A stretch of DNA of 64,000 bases from Bacteroidaceae bacterium. GTDB taxonomy: Bacteria; Bacteroidota; Bacteroidia; Bacteroidales; Bacteroidaceae. The notes beneath the pieces are model-generated. The model saw only the letters and a list, made by a program, of their open reading frames with translations. It was not told the origin of the DNA and ran no database searches. Shown here in pieces: positions 34,001-43,693 of the stretch. The position numbers were made by a program, and so were the translations under genes. The stretch is taken from assembly GCA_017455585.1 (NCBI GenBank), contig JAFSZU010000160.1, forward strand, positions 16,110 through 80,109, written 5' to 3'. Position 1 is the first letter of the stretch, and every line of letters starts with the position of its first letter.

Positions 34001-34424
34001 TATCGACTACGATATACTGAATATGGCTCGTCTGGACATGGAAGCCATGGTCAGCAACAACAACCAGAGCCAGGCCGTCAACTACCGCTGGCGCAAGGAA
34101 GGTGATGTCACCTCCATCCCGCGCGCCATGTTCGGCAACGGCACCAACTACAACACTCTTGTGAGCGACCGCTTTGTGGAGGACGGCACATTCCTGCGTC
34201 TCAACTACCTGCAGGTCAGCTACAGCTTCGACCCCAAGAAGATCAAGAACTGGGGTGGCATGAAGACACTCAACTTCTACGCTTCGGCCAACAACCTGTT
34301 CTGTCTGACTAAGTATTCGGGTGTGGACCCGGAAATCGGCTACGGCGGCTACGGTGTCAGCACCGACAACTCCAAGACCCCGCGTTCCAAGTCCTATACC
34401 CTTGGCGTCACCATTGGTTTCTAA
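31047..34424 (+). CDS. SusC/RagA-family TonB-dependent outer-membrane transporter (1)
   Basis: The 1125-residue protein has a signal peptide (FYILCGLMLVTALAQAQ) and an N-terminal carboxypeptidase-regulatory-like domain (INRVSGTVSDN ... LRFSFMGYKTQE, residues 23-100). A plug domain follows with the signature IWGSQGANGVIEITTKRGR (about residues 235-253), then a large barrel ending in TPRSKSYTLGVTIGF. SusC proteins import ligands captured by SusD using TonB energy; the SusD partner is the next gene. The ATGA overlap with the FAS1 gene indicates coupled translation and suggests that the FAS1 lipoprotein is part of the same complex. The substrate is unknown. Confidence 0.95.
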   Translation: MKTLRFYILCGLMLVTALAQAQINRVSGTVSDNIDVLPGAQVTEVDASNRIVNATVTDMNGNFVLPIKSAKNKLRFSFMGYKTQEQPITKTTFKIVLQDNTKTMKEVVKVAKRKMKTSGLEIPEREVSFSAQGISAKEFEGLGITSVDEALQGRIAGLDIVMNSGDLGAGTSMRLRGASTVSTLTSNEPLIVVNGNVWNVDLSDFDVATANDEKFAQLLNVNTEDIEDIKVLKDAAATAIWGSQGANGVIEITTKRGRRGAPQVTYSLKLTMTHQPEAIKLLNGDQYTMLLKESYFNPQQQTYVGDVQELNYNENDSEFLMFNKNTDWVDLVKQNGLRQNHYVSISGGDEKTLFRISGGYDHETGTIIEQKLDRFSTRMALDYYVNDRIKILSNFALTYTKNDRNYDGLLGIAYTKMPNLSPYRYLRDENGNEYNTGEYYIIPQYAFTNHGQLTTDQSNNFSDQRNLVNPIASSKLAKSKQTTYDITPELELEYKLLGLDDESTQLKYNGRVVMNIYNDYTDRSYPRSLLSTNYHENSSASSYSRKNLAFTTTHTLTFQPHFKNEDHYLLALGRFQLVSGNSSDQSTNVYRLPNDLENVTAGGYVSGMGSGFNEWRSLYYTFSTHYSYKSRYMFDFSMRVDATTKFGPNNRWGYFPAISGRWNVIDEPWMGWARDNIKMTMLSVRPGWGLVGNAPGSDYLYMNSYSPGVRYLNQVVMNPSGLKLTDLKWENIYSWNLGFDLGFFDDRLKIVVDLYRRDTKDMLMGNAGIPSSNGWSGLAVANVGDMRNDGYEIQFNGERLLKKGKFYMDAYINFANNRNVIKKMDPLVLKGLNIDWQEGNRQIVQRVQIDNPFGSIYGFRYKGVYQYNFDTARDLARADRKNNTTVLQDNLNNGITYPIAQNANGEYVLNTEGDPLQMRYNYKTETNSGYYFKGGDAIYEDVNHDGNINQLDVVYLGNSLPKLIGGFGFTLHYDRLSLRANFNYRIDYDILNMARLDMEAMVSNNNQSQAVNYRWRKEGDVTSIPRAMFGNGTNYNTLVSDRFVEDGTFLRLNYLQVSYSFDPKKIKNWGGMKTLNFYASANNLFCLTKYSGVDPEIGYGGYGVSTDNSKTPRSKSYTLGVTIGF

Positions 34425-34445
34425 CCCTTCAAGCATCTTTAGATT

Positions 34446-36242
34446 ATGAGACATATACTGAAACAAGCAAGAAACACAGCCATCATGGCCCTGACGGGTC
34501 TGGCACTGGTCAGCTGTTCAGACTTCCTGGAGATCACACCGCGTAACATGGTGACCGAGGACAACTTCTGGAACGAGAAGGCGGATATTGACCAGTCCGT
34601 GGCAGGTGTCTATACACAGATGCAGAGCGATAACTTCATCAGCCGCTGCATCGTGTGGGGAGAAGTCCGCAGCGACAATATCTACCCCGGCTCCAAGGTT
34701 CAGAACGACAACTATGACCTCTATCAGGTCCTGCGCGAGAACCTCCTCTCCACCAGCCCATATACCAAGTGGGTGGACTTCTATTCTGTTATCGACAAGT
34801 GCAATGTCATCATACGCATGGCACCCCTCGTGAGCGAGAGAGACCCGGCCTATACTCAGAGCGAGGTCAATGCCACCATCGCTGAGATGACAGCCCTCCG
34901 CTCTCTGGCTTACTTCTATCTCATCCGCGCCTTTGAGAACGTGCCCTTCTACCGCGATGCCATTCAGCAGGAGGACGAGGTGGTGTATCTGCCCGCTACA
35001 CCATTTGACACGGTGCTCGACGAGATAATCAAGGATCTGGAGTCGGTCAAGGGCTATGCGGTCGATCACTACAAGACCACAGCCACGGACGACATCGGTC
35101 GCAACTACAACAGTAACTGCAACCGCATCACGCGCTCCGGCATCAACGCCATGCTGTGCGACATGTACCTCTGGCAGGGACAGTGGAAGAAGGCTATTAA
35201 CGTGGCCGACGAGATCATTGCCGTCAAGTTGCAGGATTACAAGGAGCACTATGGCAGCCGCACGTCCATGACCACCTCCGGCCCCAAGATGAGTGATCCC
35301 GCCCCCTACGGACTCACCATGCCGCTCTACACGTCTTCCACCTCGAATCCCGAGGCTCCCTTCAACGCCATCTTCGGCGACGGCAACAGCTTCGAGAGCA
35401 TCTTTGAACTCAGCTTCAACTATACTGCCAGCAGTACGAACTATGTACAGAGCACCGCCCTCGGCCGACTCTATGGCGAAGGGGTGATTAACGGTAATGA
35501 AGGCGTGGGTTATCTGGCTGTGAACCCGGCCATCGTCAATGATGTGTTGAGCGGCACAAAAGCCTATTTCCGCCACCAGAACGATGCCCGTTTCTACACC
35601 AACTTCCAAGCTACAGACAAGACCTACGGTGAGGCCTACATCCGCAAGGGCGTGGCACGGGAAGTCATGTTGATGCAGGACACAGAGACCGAAGGCATCA
35701 ACTATGACAGCTACCGCAGTTCCTCCTTCACCATCCCCGGCGATCAGAACCGCAACTGGATCTTCTACCGCCTGACGGATGTCATGCTCATGAAGGCTGA
35801 GGCTCTCTGCCGACTGGTCAGTGACAGTGCCACCAGCGAACAGGACATCTCTTATCTGCAACAGGCGTTTGACCTGGCCTATCTGGTTCAGCACAGGTCC
35901 ATCGCTGCCGTCACCCAGAGCACGGATAACGACCTGCGTTATTCCGGCAACGGCAACCGTGCCAACATGCTCAACCTCATCCGCGAGGAGCGTAACCGCG
36001 AACTCATGTTCGAGGGCAAGCGCTGGTTCGACCTCATCCGGCAGGCAAGGCTGGAAGGCTCCCCCGCTTTTGTACGTTCCAATGTGACGGGTAAGGTCTC
36101 TGGCAGTGGAACGGGTAACCTCTTCCCGAATATGGAGTCGCTGTTCTGGCCCTACAATAGAGACGAGCTGAAGGTGGACACCCTGCTTCATCAGAAGACC
36201 TATTACTCCAAGGAGACAGACAACACCCTGGAAATGAACTAA
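34446..36242 (+). CDS. SusD/RagB-family surface lipoprotein (1)
   Basis: The 598-residue lipoprotein has lipobox LVSC followed by SDFLEITPRNMVTEDNFW, the classic SusD N-terminus. The C-terminal RagB/SusD part includes NMLNLIREERNRELMFEGKRWFDLIRQ, the helix found near the end of most family members. SusD proteins bind the substrate on the cell surface and form a lid on SusC. The gene follows SusC after 21 bases, the usual order. Confidence 0.95.
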   Translation: MRHILKQARNTAIMALTGLALVSCSDFLEITPRNMVTEDNFWNEKADIDQSVAGVYTQMQSDNFISRCIVWGEVRSDNIYPGSKVQNDNYDLYQVLRENLLSTSPYTKWVDFYSVIDKCNVIIRMAPLVSERDPAYTQSEVNATIAEMTALRSLAYFYLIRAFENVPFYRDAIQQEDEVVYLPATPFDTVLDEIIKDLESVKGYAVDHYKTTATDDIGRNYNSNCNRITRSGINAMLCDMYLWQGQWKKAINVADEIIAVKLQDYKEHYGSRTSMTTSGPKMSDPAPYGLTMPLYTSSTSNPEAPFNAIFGDGNSFESIFELSFNYTASSTNYVQSTALGRLYGEGVINGNEGVGYLAVNPAIVNDVLSGTKAYFRHQNDARFYTNFQATDKTYGEAYIRKGVAREVMLMQDTETEGINYDSYRSSSFTIPGDQNRNWIFYRLTDVMLMKAEALCRLVSDSATSEQDISYLQQAFDLAYLVQHRSIAAVTQSTDNDLRYSGNGNRANMLNLIREERNRELMFEGKRWFDLIRQARLEGSPAFVRSNVTGKVSGSGTGNLFPNMESLFWPYNRDELKVDTLLHQKTYYSKETDNTLEMN

Positions 36243-36267
36243 CCCATCATAGCATCACAACAGTCTT

Positions 36268-38397
36268 ATGAAAACAATTCAACAAATTCTCATAAAAGCG
36301 TCACTCCTCTGCTTGGTGGCTCTGCCGATGGTCATGGTATCGTGCTACGACGACGATCTGCCCCCCGAGAGCCTCTATACCTACCAGAATGACATGATGA
36401 GTGACTACCTCAAGAAGAACAGCCGCTTCTCTGAGTTCGCCAAGATTGTGGAGAAGGCCGGACGCATGGATCTGCTCTCCACATACGGCACCTACACTTG
36501 TTTCGCTCCCACCAACGAGGCGGTGGCTGCGTACCTGCAGTCACGCGGCCTCTCCTCCGTGGACGGCCTCACTGTCGAGGACTGCGACTCTATCACGTGC
36601 ACGGCACTGGTCGATCAGATCTACTACCTCGTGGATCTGGACGGACGTTCCTCCCTGCGCGAGAACAACCTCATGGGCAGCAGTGTCACCGTGGAGGCTG
36701 TGATGATTCCCCATGACAACACCCTTGATGATGACATCGAGGCTGACAGTGTGATCACCTATCGCCTGAACCGCTCCGGCATGATTATCTATGAACTGTC
36801 CAATGACTCCGTAGAGAACGGTGTCGTCCAGCCGGTTGATGCGGTGGTGTCATGGTCCAACCAGACCCTGCCCTATCTCATGAAGGAAGATGATCACATC
36901 AGCATCTTCAATACCTGTCTGGCACTGACTGGCCTCGATGAGCAGCTGCAGCGCATTCAGGATCTCTCATACGACCCACGTTACTGGCGCGAGGAGAAGA
37001 AGATGGAAGGCCTCTATTACAGTGGCGCACAGTGGGACTACTGCCATGTGCCTGACCAGCGCAACTATGGCTACACGGCCTTTGCCGTGCCAGACAGCAT
37101 CCTGGCAGAATATGCCACGATTGATCCCGCATACGGCAAGAACATCACCTCCTGGGAAGACCTCTATGACTATGCCTGCACCAAATATACCGAGGGTGCC
37201 GGTTCCGACTATTATGGCAAGAGTGAAGAGGCACTGCAAGACAGCCGCAACCCATTGCACAAGCTCATTGCCTATCACCTGCTGGATCGCAAGGGCATGT
37301 ATGACAAACTCTACACCAACTGCACGGTCTATCGCCGCGAGATCAACCCAACGGAATGGTACAGCACCATGAATCCCAATTCCACACTGAAAGTGGAATA
37401 TGTCTATGGTGCCAATAAGTTCAAGGGTACGTCAGAGATTAACAACCTCTACATCAACCGTATGTATGACCCTGACCGTCCACAGCTGACCATGCGGGGG
37501 GCCATCGTTTCCAAGACCATCGCACCCGGACTCACACAGTTGGCACGCAACGGCATCTACTATTATATCGACCGCCTCATCGACTTCGGGCCGGAGACAC
37601 AGGAAAAGGTCTTCAATGCCCGCATGCGTATTGACTTCTACACCCTCTTCCCCGAATTCATGAACAACGACCTGCGCACCGAACTTACCGCCGGGCGTGG
37701 AGCACCTGAAGATCCCGATGCCGATGCCAAGAACTACATCTTCCCCACTGGCTATTGTGACAATGTGGAAGTGGAGGAGGACGGTGACTTCATCTATCAG
37801 GGCTGCCGCAACTACTACTGGAGCTATGAGGGCGACGAGGTGAACCTGCGTTCCGACAACGAATCCTACGACATCACCTTCCAACTGCCCAGTGTGCCTA
37901 CGGGTCAGTATCAGATTCGTCTGGGCTTCACCGCCATGGCCCACCGTGGTATCGCGCAGTTCTATGTCGATGGGGTGGCCCAAGGCATCCCCTTGGACAT
38001 GCGTAGCCCACAGAGTACAGATTTCGAGCGGGAGAAGCGCGGCTGGCAGAATTACAGCAGCCTCTCCGGCGAGGCACTGGACCAGTGCAAGAAGGACATG
38101 CACAACGGTGGCTGGTATCATGGTCCGCTGGCTGTGCGCTATGTCACCACGGGGCAGAACTCCCTGAAGAACGACAACCTGCTCAGTACGTCCAACTCCG
38201 CGCCGTTTGCCAATGGCTGCGGTCTGCTCCGAAAGGTCATCTTCGAGGGGCCGCTGGATAACAAGGTCAAGCACACCATGCGCATCCGCTCTGTCCTCTC
38301 CATCGGCGGCGCCGAGCTGATGCTGGACTATCTCGAGATTGTCCCCAAGAGTGTCTATGGCATCGAGGGTGACGGCAAGGGCGAGGATGACTTATAG
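36268..38397 (+). CDS. FAS1 domain lipoprotein with C-terminal jelly-roll-like domain, 709 aa
   Basis: Lipobox MVSC followed by YDDDLPPES. The first FAS1 domain at residues 40-240 is clear (MSDYLKKNSRFSEFAKIVEK, YGTYTCFAPTNEAVAAYLQS). A second, divergent domain follows (YTAFAVPDSILAEYATID, YYYIDRLIDFGPE). Residues about 510-700 form a different beta-rich domain (YDITFQLPSVPTGQYQIRLG, AQFYVDGVAQG) resembling a galactose-binding or jelly-roll fold, which could bind a carbohydrate or other ligand. It lies 25 bases after SusD in the same operon. Confidence 0.82.
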   Translation: MKTIQQILIKASLLCLVALPMVMVSCYDDDLPPESLYTYQNDMMSDYLKKNSRFSEFAKIVEKAGRMDLLSTYGTYTCFAPTNEAVAAYLQSRGLSSVDGLTVEDCDSITCTALVDQIYYLVDLDGRSSLRENNLMGSSVTVEAVMIPHDNTLDDDIEADSVITYRLNRSGMIIYELSNDSVENGVVQPVDAVVSWSNQTLPYLMKEDDHISIFNTCLALTGLDEQLQRIQDLSYDPRYWREEKKMEGLYYSGAQWDYCHVPDQRNYGYTAFAVPDSILAEYATIDPAYGKNITSWEDLYDYACTKYTEGAGSDYYGKSEEALQDSRNPLHKLIAYHLLDRKGMYDKLYTNCTVYRREINPTEWYSTMNPNSTLKVEYVYGANKFKGTSEINNLYINRMYDPDRPQLTMRGAIVSKTIAPGLTQLARNGIYYYIDRLIDFGPETQEKVFNARMRIDFYTLFPEFMNNDLRTELTAGRGAPEDPDADAKNYIFPTGYCDNVEVEEDGDFIYQGCRNYYWSYEGDEVNLRSDNESYDITFQLPSVPTGQYQIRLGFTAMAHRGIAQFYVDGVAQGIPLDMRSPQSTDFEREKRGWQNYSSLSGEALDQCKKDMHNGGWYHGPLAVRYVTTGQNSLKNDNLLSTSNSAPFANGCGLLRKVIFEGPLDNKVKHTMRIRSVLSIGGAELMLDYLEIVPKSVYGIEGDGKGEDDL

Positions 38398-38423
38398 AGA
38401 TGAGAGTAAAGTTAAAAGAGTAA

Positions 38424-38466
38424 CGATAACGTTAAACGCTAAACGTTAAACGCTAAACGCTAAACG
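38424..38466. repeat. Tandem GTTAAACGCTAAAC-type repeat
   Basis: Six or seven short units (TTAAACG or CTAAACG) fill the leader in front of the second FAS1 lipoprotein gene. They replace most of the gap and may tune translation of the next gene. Confidence 0.8.
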
Positions 38467-38476
38467 AATAAATAAT

Positions 38477-40351
38477 ATGAAGTACATCAAATATATATCT
38501 TTGCTGGCAACGGCCTGCCTGACGGCTTCCGCCCTCTTCTTGGGAGCCTGCTCCGACGAGTGGAATAACCACTATGAGGGAGAGGGACAGCAGACGGCCG
38601 CAGACCAGCCCACGCTGCTGCAATTGGTCACGGACGACGCCGACCTGAAGCAGTTCCTGCGCGTGCTGCAGCACACTGGCTATGACAAGGTGCTGGACTC
38701 TCCGCAGTCTCTCACCTTGTGGGCACCTGTTATCACCGAGACAGAGGCCGACAGCGTCATCGCCCTCTATGATGCACAGAAGCGGCAGTATATCACCATG
38801 CCGGACGGCTCACAGCGTAATATCCAGGAAAAGGACAACAACGCCATCGTGCAGTTTGTGCAGAACCACATCGCGCTTTACGGACGTTCCGTCAGCACAG
38901 AGTATAGTGACTCTGTGCGCATGATGAACGGCAAGTACATGATCCTGCAGCAAGACAACCTCAACGGCATCAACTTCTTGCGCAAGAACGTGGTGGCCTG
39001 CAACGGCATCTTCTACAAGCTCTCTCGCAAGGAAGTCTTCTTTGCCAACGTGCGTGACTACTTGGAGATGAACCCGCAGCTCACCTCGGTGGCCGCCTAC
39101 TATGACCTCTTTGACAATTACGACTTGGATGAGGAGAGTTCTGTGCAGCGCGGCATCGTGGATGGCAAGATTGTCTATGCAGACTCTGTGCTCACCCTAT
39201 CCAATACGCTGCATTCCTCCTTGGGATGGATCAACCGCGAGGACAGCTCCTATCTCTTCCTGGCACCGTCCGACGAACTGTGGGAGCGCGAATATGCTCA
39301 GTTCCGGCCCTATTTCAACTTCGTCAACTCGGTGGAGAACCGCGACTCGGTGGCCGACCTGAATGCCAAGTTCGCCATCATCCGCGGGCGACTCTTCAAC
39401 CGTAACGAACAGCGCAACCCGCAGGACAGCATGGTCAACACCATGCACGTCAATTCCACGACGATGTATGGGCTGAATGTGTTCTCCAGACCCTATGACG
39501 AGGGAGGACTGCTGGCCGGCTTGATGCCGCAGAACTGCTCAAACGGTCAGGTGTATGTGGACACCGAAGGACGCATCGACCATAAGCTGACATTCATGGA
39601 GGCACGCTATATCGCAGCCTCTGACCCGGATGCGCGGCGCACACCCCTGCTCACGGTGAACAGCAGTGCACAGCCACAGGTGAGCGTGCTCACACGTGCC
39701 ATCGTTGATACCGTGACCTACAATGGCCAGAAGTATTGGTTTAATTTCGGTACACAGAACTATATGGAGATGCGCCCCGTCACCTACACGGGTGCTACCA
39801 ACACCAACAGCTCCATGTACTTCTACCTGCGGAACACCTTGTCCAATGTCTATTACAATGTCTATCTGGTCACCATGCCCGCCTACGCCAATGCCGACGG
39901 CTATGTGGAGAGCGAGGTGCGTCCCACGCGTTTCCAGGTTTACTACAGCGAACGCCTGATGGACAACCGCACATCCACCACCACCAACCCCAACGATGAT
40001 GCCAGCTTCGACCCACCCACCAAGGACCGTGCGCTCAACGTCCCCGATGGTCAGGACGCCTACAAGGCTGGAGCTTCATATTTCCAGACCAGTGGTGATG
40101 CAGTCGATGTCATCTGCATTGACCGTGCACGCATGCCCGCTGTCTCCGCCTACAACTTCTTCGGCAGCAGTAACCTGCCCGCCATGCGCTACCGCGTGAC
40201 CTCGGCCGTCCGTTCGCCGGATATCAACTCTGGCGCACAGACCAACGTCATGCGCATTCAGGGCCTTTATTACATCCCCTTTGCCACGAAGGAAGAGGCC
40301 GAAGCCTTTGACGATCCCTTATCTGTCATTTATTATAATGTTTACCTATGA
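38477..40351 (+). CDS. FAS1 domain lipoprotein, 624 aa
   Basis: The signal MKYIKYISLLATACLTASALFLGAC has a lipobox LGAC. FAS1-like units are TLLQLVTDDADLKQFLRVLQ ... SLTLWAPVITETEADSVIA (residues 45-95) and SSLGWINREDSSYLFLAPSDELWEREY (residues about 245-275). Weaker beta-rich sequence follows to the C-terminus. Its stop overlaps the next SusC start by four bases, exactly as the first FAS1 gene of the operon overlaps its SusC, so it is probably the FAS1 partner of the second SusCD pair. Confidence 0.82.
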   Translation: MKYIKYISLLATACLTASALFLGACSDEWNNHYEGEGQQTAADQPTLLQLVTDDADLKQFLRVLQHTGYDKVLDSPQSLTLWAPVITETEADSVIALYDAQKRQYITMPDGSQRNIQEKDNNAIVQFVQNHIALYGRSVSTEYSDSVRMMNGKYMILQQDNLNGINFLRKNVVACNGIFYKLSRKEVFFANVRDYLEMNPQLTSVAAYYDLFDNYDLDEESSVQRGIVDGKIVYADSVLTLSNTLHSSLGWINREDSSYLFLAPSDELWEREYAQFRPYFNFVNSVENRDSVADLNAKFAIIRGRLFNRNEQRNPQDSMVNTMHVNSTTMYGLNVFSRPYDEGGLLAGLMPQNCSNGQVYVDTEGRIDHKLTFMEARYIAASDPDARRTPLLTVNSSAQPQVSVLTRAIVDTVTYNGQKYWFNFGTQNYMEMRPVTYTGATNTNSSMYFYLRNTLSNVYYNVYLVTMPAYANADGYVESEVRPTRFQVYYSERLMDNRTSTTTNPNDDASFDPPTKDRALNVPDGQDAYKAGASYFQTSGDAVDVICIDRARMPAVSAYNFFGSSNLPAMRYRVTSAVRSPDINSGAQTNVMRIQGLYYIPFATKEEAEAFDDPLSVIYYNVYL

Positions 40352-43300
40352 AAAAAGCAGTCTTAATATATCTCCCCTTGCTGCTGGCAATGCCTCTGAT
40401 TGCCAGTGCGCAGGATGAACTGGAGGAAGAGGTTACCGAGAATGCCGTGGCGCGTGTCCGCAAGGCACCCAAGAAGCAGGAGGCAACGCGCACCATCACT
40501 GGTCGCGTGGTGAGCCAGCAGGGCAATACCCCCTTGTCGGGTGTCCTTGTGCAGGCCACAGCCGGCGAGGGCTACTCCGCGCTCACCGATGATAAGGGTT
40601 CTTTCTCCTTGCAAGTGCCCCTCTATTGTTCCTCCGTGGAAGTGACCATTCCGGGCTATAATCGCGTGCGTGTGGGCCTGAACAAGAGCGGTCAGCTCCG
40701 TGATATTGTCATGCAGAGCAGCGCGGCTCCCGCCCTCTACGGCGACGACGAGAACATCATGGGCCACAGCGTGGCTGGCGGCTTCGACTATTCAAATGCC
40801 ATCAATATCGCCACCGAGATTGAGAACCAGCTGGGCGCCCAGGTGCGCACCACCGAGCGCGGCGGCATCTCCGGTCTCGGAGCCTACATGCAGGTGAGCG
40901 GTGTCGGCAGTTACATGGTCAACGCCCAGCCGCTGGTGGTGATCGACGGTGTCATCACCGAGATGCAGTATGGCCGTGAAATGATTCATACAGGTTTCTA
41001 CAACGACGTGCTGTCCAACTTCAACGTGGGCGACATCGAGAGTGTGGAGGTGATGCGCAACGGCACGGCGCTCTACGGCGCCAAGGGCGCCAACGGTGTC
41101 ATCCTCATCAAGACCAAACGCAACCGCTCTCTGGCCACGCGCATTGATGCCACGGCCAGCGTGGGAATCACCCTTGAGCCACGGCACTATGATGTTATGA
41201 ACGGTACTCAGTTCAAGACCTATGCCAGCAGTCTGCTCCAGAGCACAGGCACCAAGATGCAGAGCTTCAAGTTCCTCGACGAGCGCCCCTACAACGCTGC
41301 AGACCCCTACAACTACAATTATTATTATAATAAGTACGCCAACAACACCGACTGGACAGATGAGGTCTATCATCAGGCCATCACCCAGCGCTACGGTCTG
41401 AGCGTGCAAGGTGGCGGCGACGTGGCCAACTACATGCTCTCCATCGGCTACAACCACAACGATGAGGTCATTCAGGAAGGTAACTACAACCGTCTGAATG
41501 TCCGCTTCAACACCGATATCAAGATTACGGATTGGGTTGATGTGCGCTTCGACGCATCCTTCTCCAACACTACCCGCAAGCTCTATGACACGGGTGCCCC
41601 CGAGGAGTATGAGAACAGCACCATCACCAGCCTCAACTTCCTGGGCTATGCCAAGAGCCCCATGCTCAGCCCCTACAGCTTTGTGGCTTCCGATCTCGGC
41701 CCTGGCATCATCAGCGACAGTCACTTGGACATCAACGATGAGGATTACTTGTCCGAAATCAGTCAGCTGCGCAATGCCAACTATGAGCTGGCCAACCCCT
41801 CGGCCATCCTCGAATACGGCACGGCCCCGAACAAGAACTACTATGACAACTCCTACGTCAACCTCTCCATCACCCCTTCATGGCACCCGAACAAACACCT
41901 GAAGTTCAGTTCGCTGTTTGCCTACTCGCTGGTCAACACCAATGAGAAGTACTATGTGCCCATGAACGGTGTGCCGCAGTTCTATGTGGCTGCATACCAC
42001 ATGAAGATGGACAACATGATCGGTTCGCTCTACAGCAAGCAGAACAGCGTCCTCTCAGACACCAAGGTGGAGTGGAACAACCGCTACGGTGCTCACGCCA
42101 TCAATCTGCTGGGCGGCTTCCGCTTTATGAACGAGAGCTACGGCCTCACCCGACAGAACGGCTACAACACTGGCAACGACAAGACACCGCAGATTTCCAA
42201 CACAGACCAGAAACAGATCGACGGCAGCTCCGAGAACTGGGCAAGTCTCTCGTGGTACGGGCAGGCACGCTACAACTACCGCAGCCGCTACTACCTCCAG
42301 GGCGACATCGCCATGGAGACAAACTCTCAGTTCGGCAAGGATGCCAAGGACGGTCTGAAGCTCGGCGGTGTGCGCTGGGGCATCTTCCCCAGTCTGCAGG
42401 CTGGATGGGTCATCAGCAACGAGGAGTGGTTTGATGCCCAGGGCATTGACTATCTCAAGCTCATTGCCGGCTATGGCGTGAGTGGTAATGACAATCTGCC
42501 CTACGATGCCTCACACAGTTACTTCAAGAGCCACCTCTTCCTGGGCCAGATCCCCGGACTGTCACTCGAGAACATCGGTAACACCGAACTGCAGTGGGAG
42601 ACCACACGCCGCTTCAACGCCGGTATCGAGGGACGCTTCCTCCATAACCGCGTCAGCGTCGGCTTCAACTACTTCAAGTCATGGACCAGCAACCTGCTCA
42701 CCTTGCGTTCGCTCAACTTCCTGACTGGCATACAGCAGAACTGGAGCAACGGCGGTAAGTTGGAGAACGAGGGCTTCGATGTCAATGTCTCTGCTCACAT
42801 CATCTCCGGCAACAGGTGGAACTGGAGCATCGGTGCCAGCCTGGGTCACTACGTCAACACGCTCACCGAGCTGCCCGACGGTGCACAGTATGATGACCAT
42901 GAAGTCCTGGGGGCCACCATCCGCTCCGAGGTGGGGCGCAGCATCAACAGCTTCTATGGCCTGAAGACTGCCTCCACACAGAACGGAACCATCGTCTATG
43001 CTACCTCCGAGGAAGCCGCGGCCGACGGCCTTTACCGTCTCAGCGCCGACGGTGTCACCAAGACCTATTTCGGTGCGGGCGATGTCAAGTATGCCGACCT
43101 TAATGGGGACAATATCATCGATGACCGTGACCGCACCATCATTGGTGATGCCACACCAGACATCTATGGTAACATCTGGACCAGCCTCAGCTATCGCAAC
43201 CTCACGCTGGACCTGGGCTTCAACTACAGCCTCGGCGGCGATGTCTATAACTACATGCGCCAGCAACTGGAGTCCGGTTCACGCTTCATGAACCAGACTA

Positions 43301-43644
43301 CAGCGTTGCTCAACCGCTGGAGCTATGAGGGACAGATCACAGACACGCCGCGTGCCACCTACGGAGACCCCATGGGCAACAGTGTCTTCTCCGACCGATG
43401 GATTGAGGACGGCAGCTACCTGCGCCTGAAGAACGTGACCCTGTCCTATAAACTGCCCATCAACAATACCTATATCCAGGGCATCACCGTCTGGGCACGT
43501 GCCACCAATGTGTTCACCATCACCAAGTATCTGGGCTCCGACCCCGAATTCTCCATGGCCAACAGTGTGCTCTCACAGGGCATCGACCGTGGCTATGTGG
43601 CACTGGGCCGCACCTTCAACCTCGGTGTGAAGATCAACCTCTAA
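40348..43644 (+). CDS. SusC/RagA-family TonB-dependent outer-membrane transporter (2)
   Basis: The 1098-residue protein has a signal peptide ending PLIASAQ and an acidic stretch (DELEEEVTENA). A carboxypeptidase-regulatory-like domain follows (ITGRVVSQQGNTPLSGVLV, residues 49-115), then a plug with LYGAKGANGVILIKTKRNR (residues 246-264), and a barrel that ends with Asn-Leu. The plug's SVAGGFDYSNAINIATE segment differs from the first SusC, and the two copies are clearly not recent duplicates. It is expected to work with the SusD encoded next. Confidence 0.94.
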   Translation: MKKAVLIYLPLLLAMPLIASAQDELEEEVTENAVARVRKAPKKQEATRTITGRVVSQQGNTPLSGVLVQATAGEGYSALTDDKGSFSLQVPLYCSSVEVTIPGYNRVRVGLNKSGQLRDIVMQSSAAPALYGDDENIMGHSVAGGFDYSNAINIATEIENQLGAQVRTTERGGISGLGAYMQVSGVGSYMVNAQPLVVIDGVITEMQYGREMIHTGFYNDVLSNFNVGDIESVEVMRNGTALYGAKGANGVILIKTKRNRSLATRIDATASVGITLEPRHYDVMNGTQFKTYASSLLQSTGTKMQSFKFLDERPYNAADPYNYNYYYNKYANNTDWTDEVYHQAITQRYGLSVQGGGDVANYMLSIGYNHNDEVIQEGNYNRLNVRFNTDIKITDWVDVRFDASFSNTTRKLYDTGAPEEYENSTITSLNFLGYAKSPMLSPYSFVASDLGPGIISDSHLDINDEDYLSEISQLRNANYELANPSAILEYGTAPNKNYYDNSYVNLSITPSWHPNKHLKFSSLFAYSLVNTNEKYYVPMNGVPQFYVAAYHMKMDNMIGSLYSKQNSVLSDTKVEWNNRYGAHAINLLGGFRFMNESYGLTRQNGYNTGNDKTPQISNTDQKQIDGSSENWASLSWYGQARYNYRSRYYLQGDIAMETNSQFGKDAKDGLKLGGVRWGIFPSLQAGWVISNEEWFDAQGIDYLKLIAGYGVSGNDNLPYDASHSYFKSHLFLGQIPGLSLENIGNTELQWETTRRFNAGIEGRFLHNRVSVGFNYFKSWTSNLLTLRSLNFLTGIQQNWSNGGKLENEGFDVNVSAHIISGNRWNWSIGASLGHYVNTLTELPDGAQYDDHEVLGATIRSEVGRSINSFYGLKTASTQNGTIVYATSEEAAADGLYRLSADGVTKTYFGAGDVKYADLNGDNIIDDRDRTIIGDATPDIYGNIWTSLSYRNLTLDLGFNYSLGGDVYNYMRQQLESGSRFMNQTTALLNRWSYEGQITDTPRATYGDPMGNSVFSDRWIEDGSYLRLKNVTLSYKLPINNTYIQGITVWARATNVFTITKYLGSDPEFSMANSVLSQGIDRGYVALGRTFNLGVKINL

Positions 43645-43693
43645 TCTATTTGACCACGTAAATCGTAAATTGTAAAATTGTAAAATGACGATT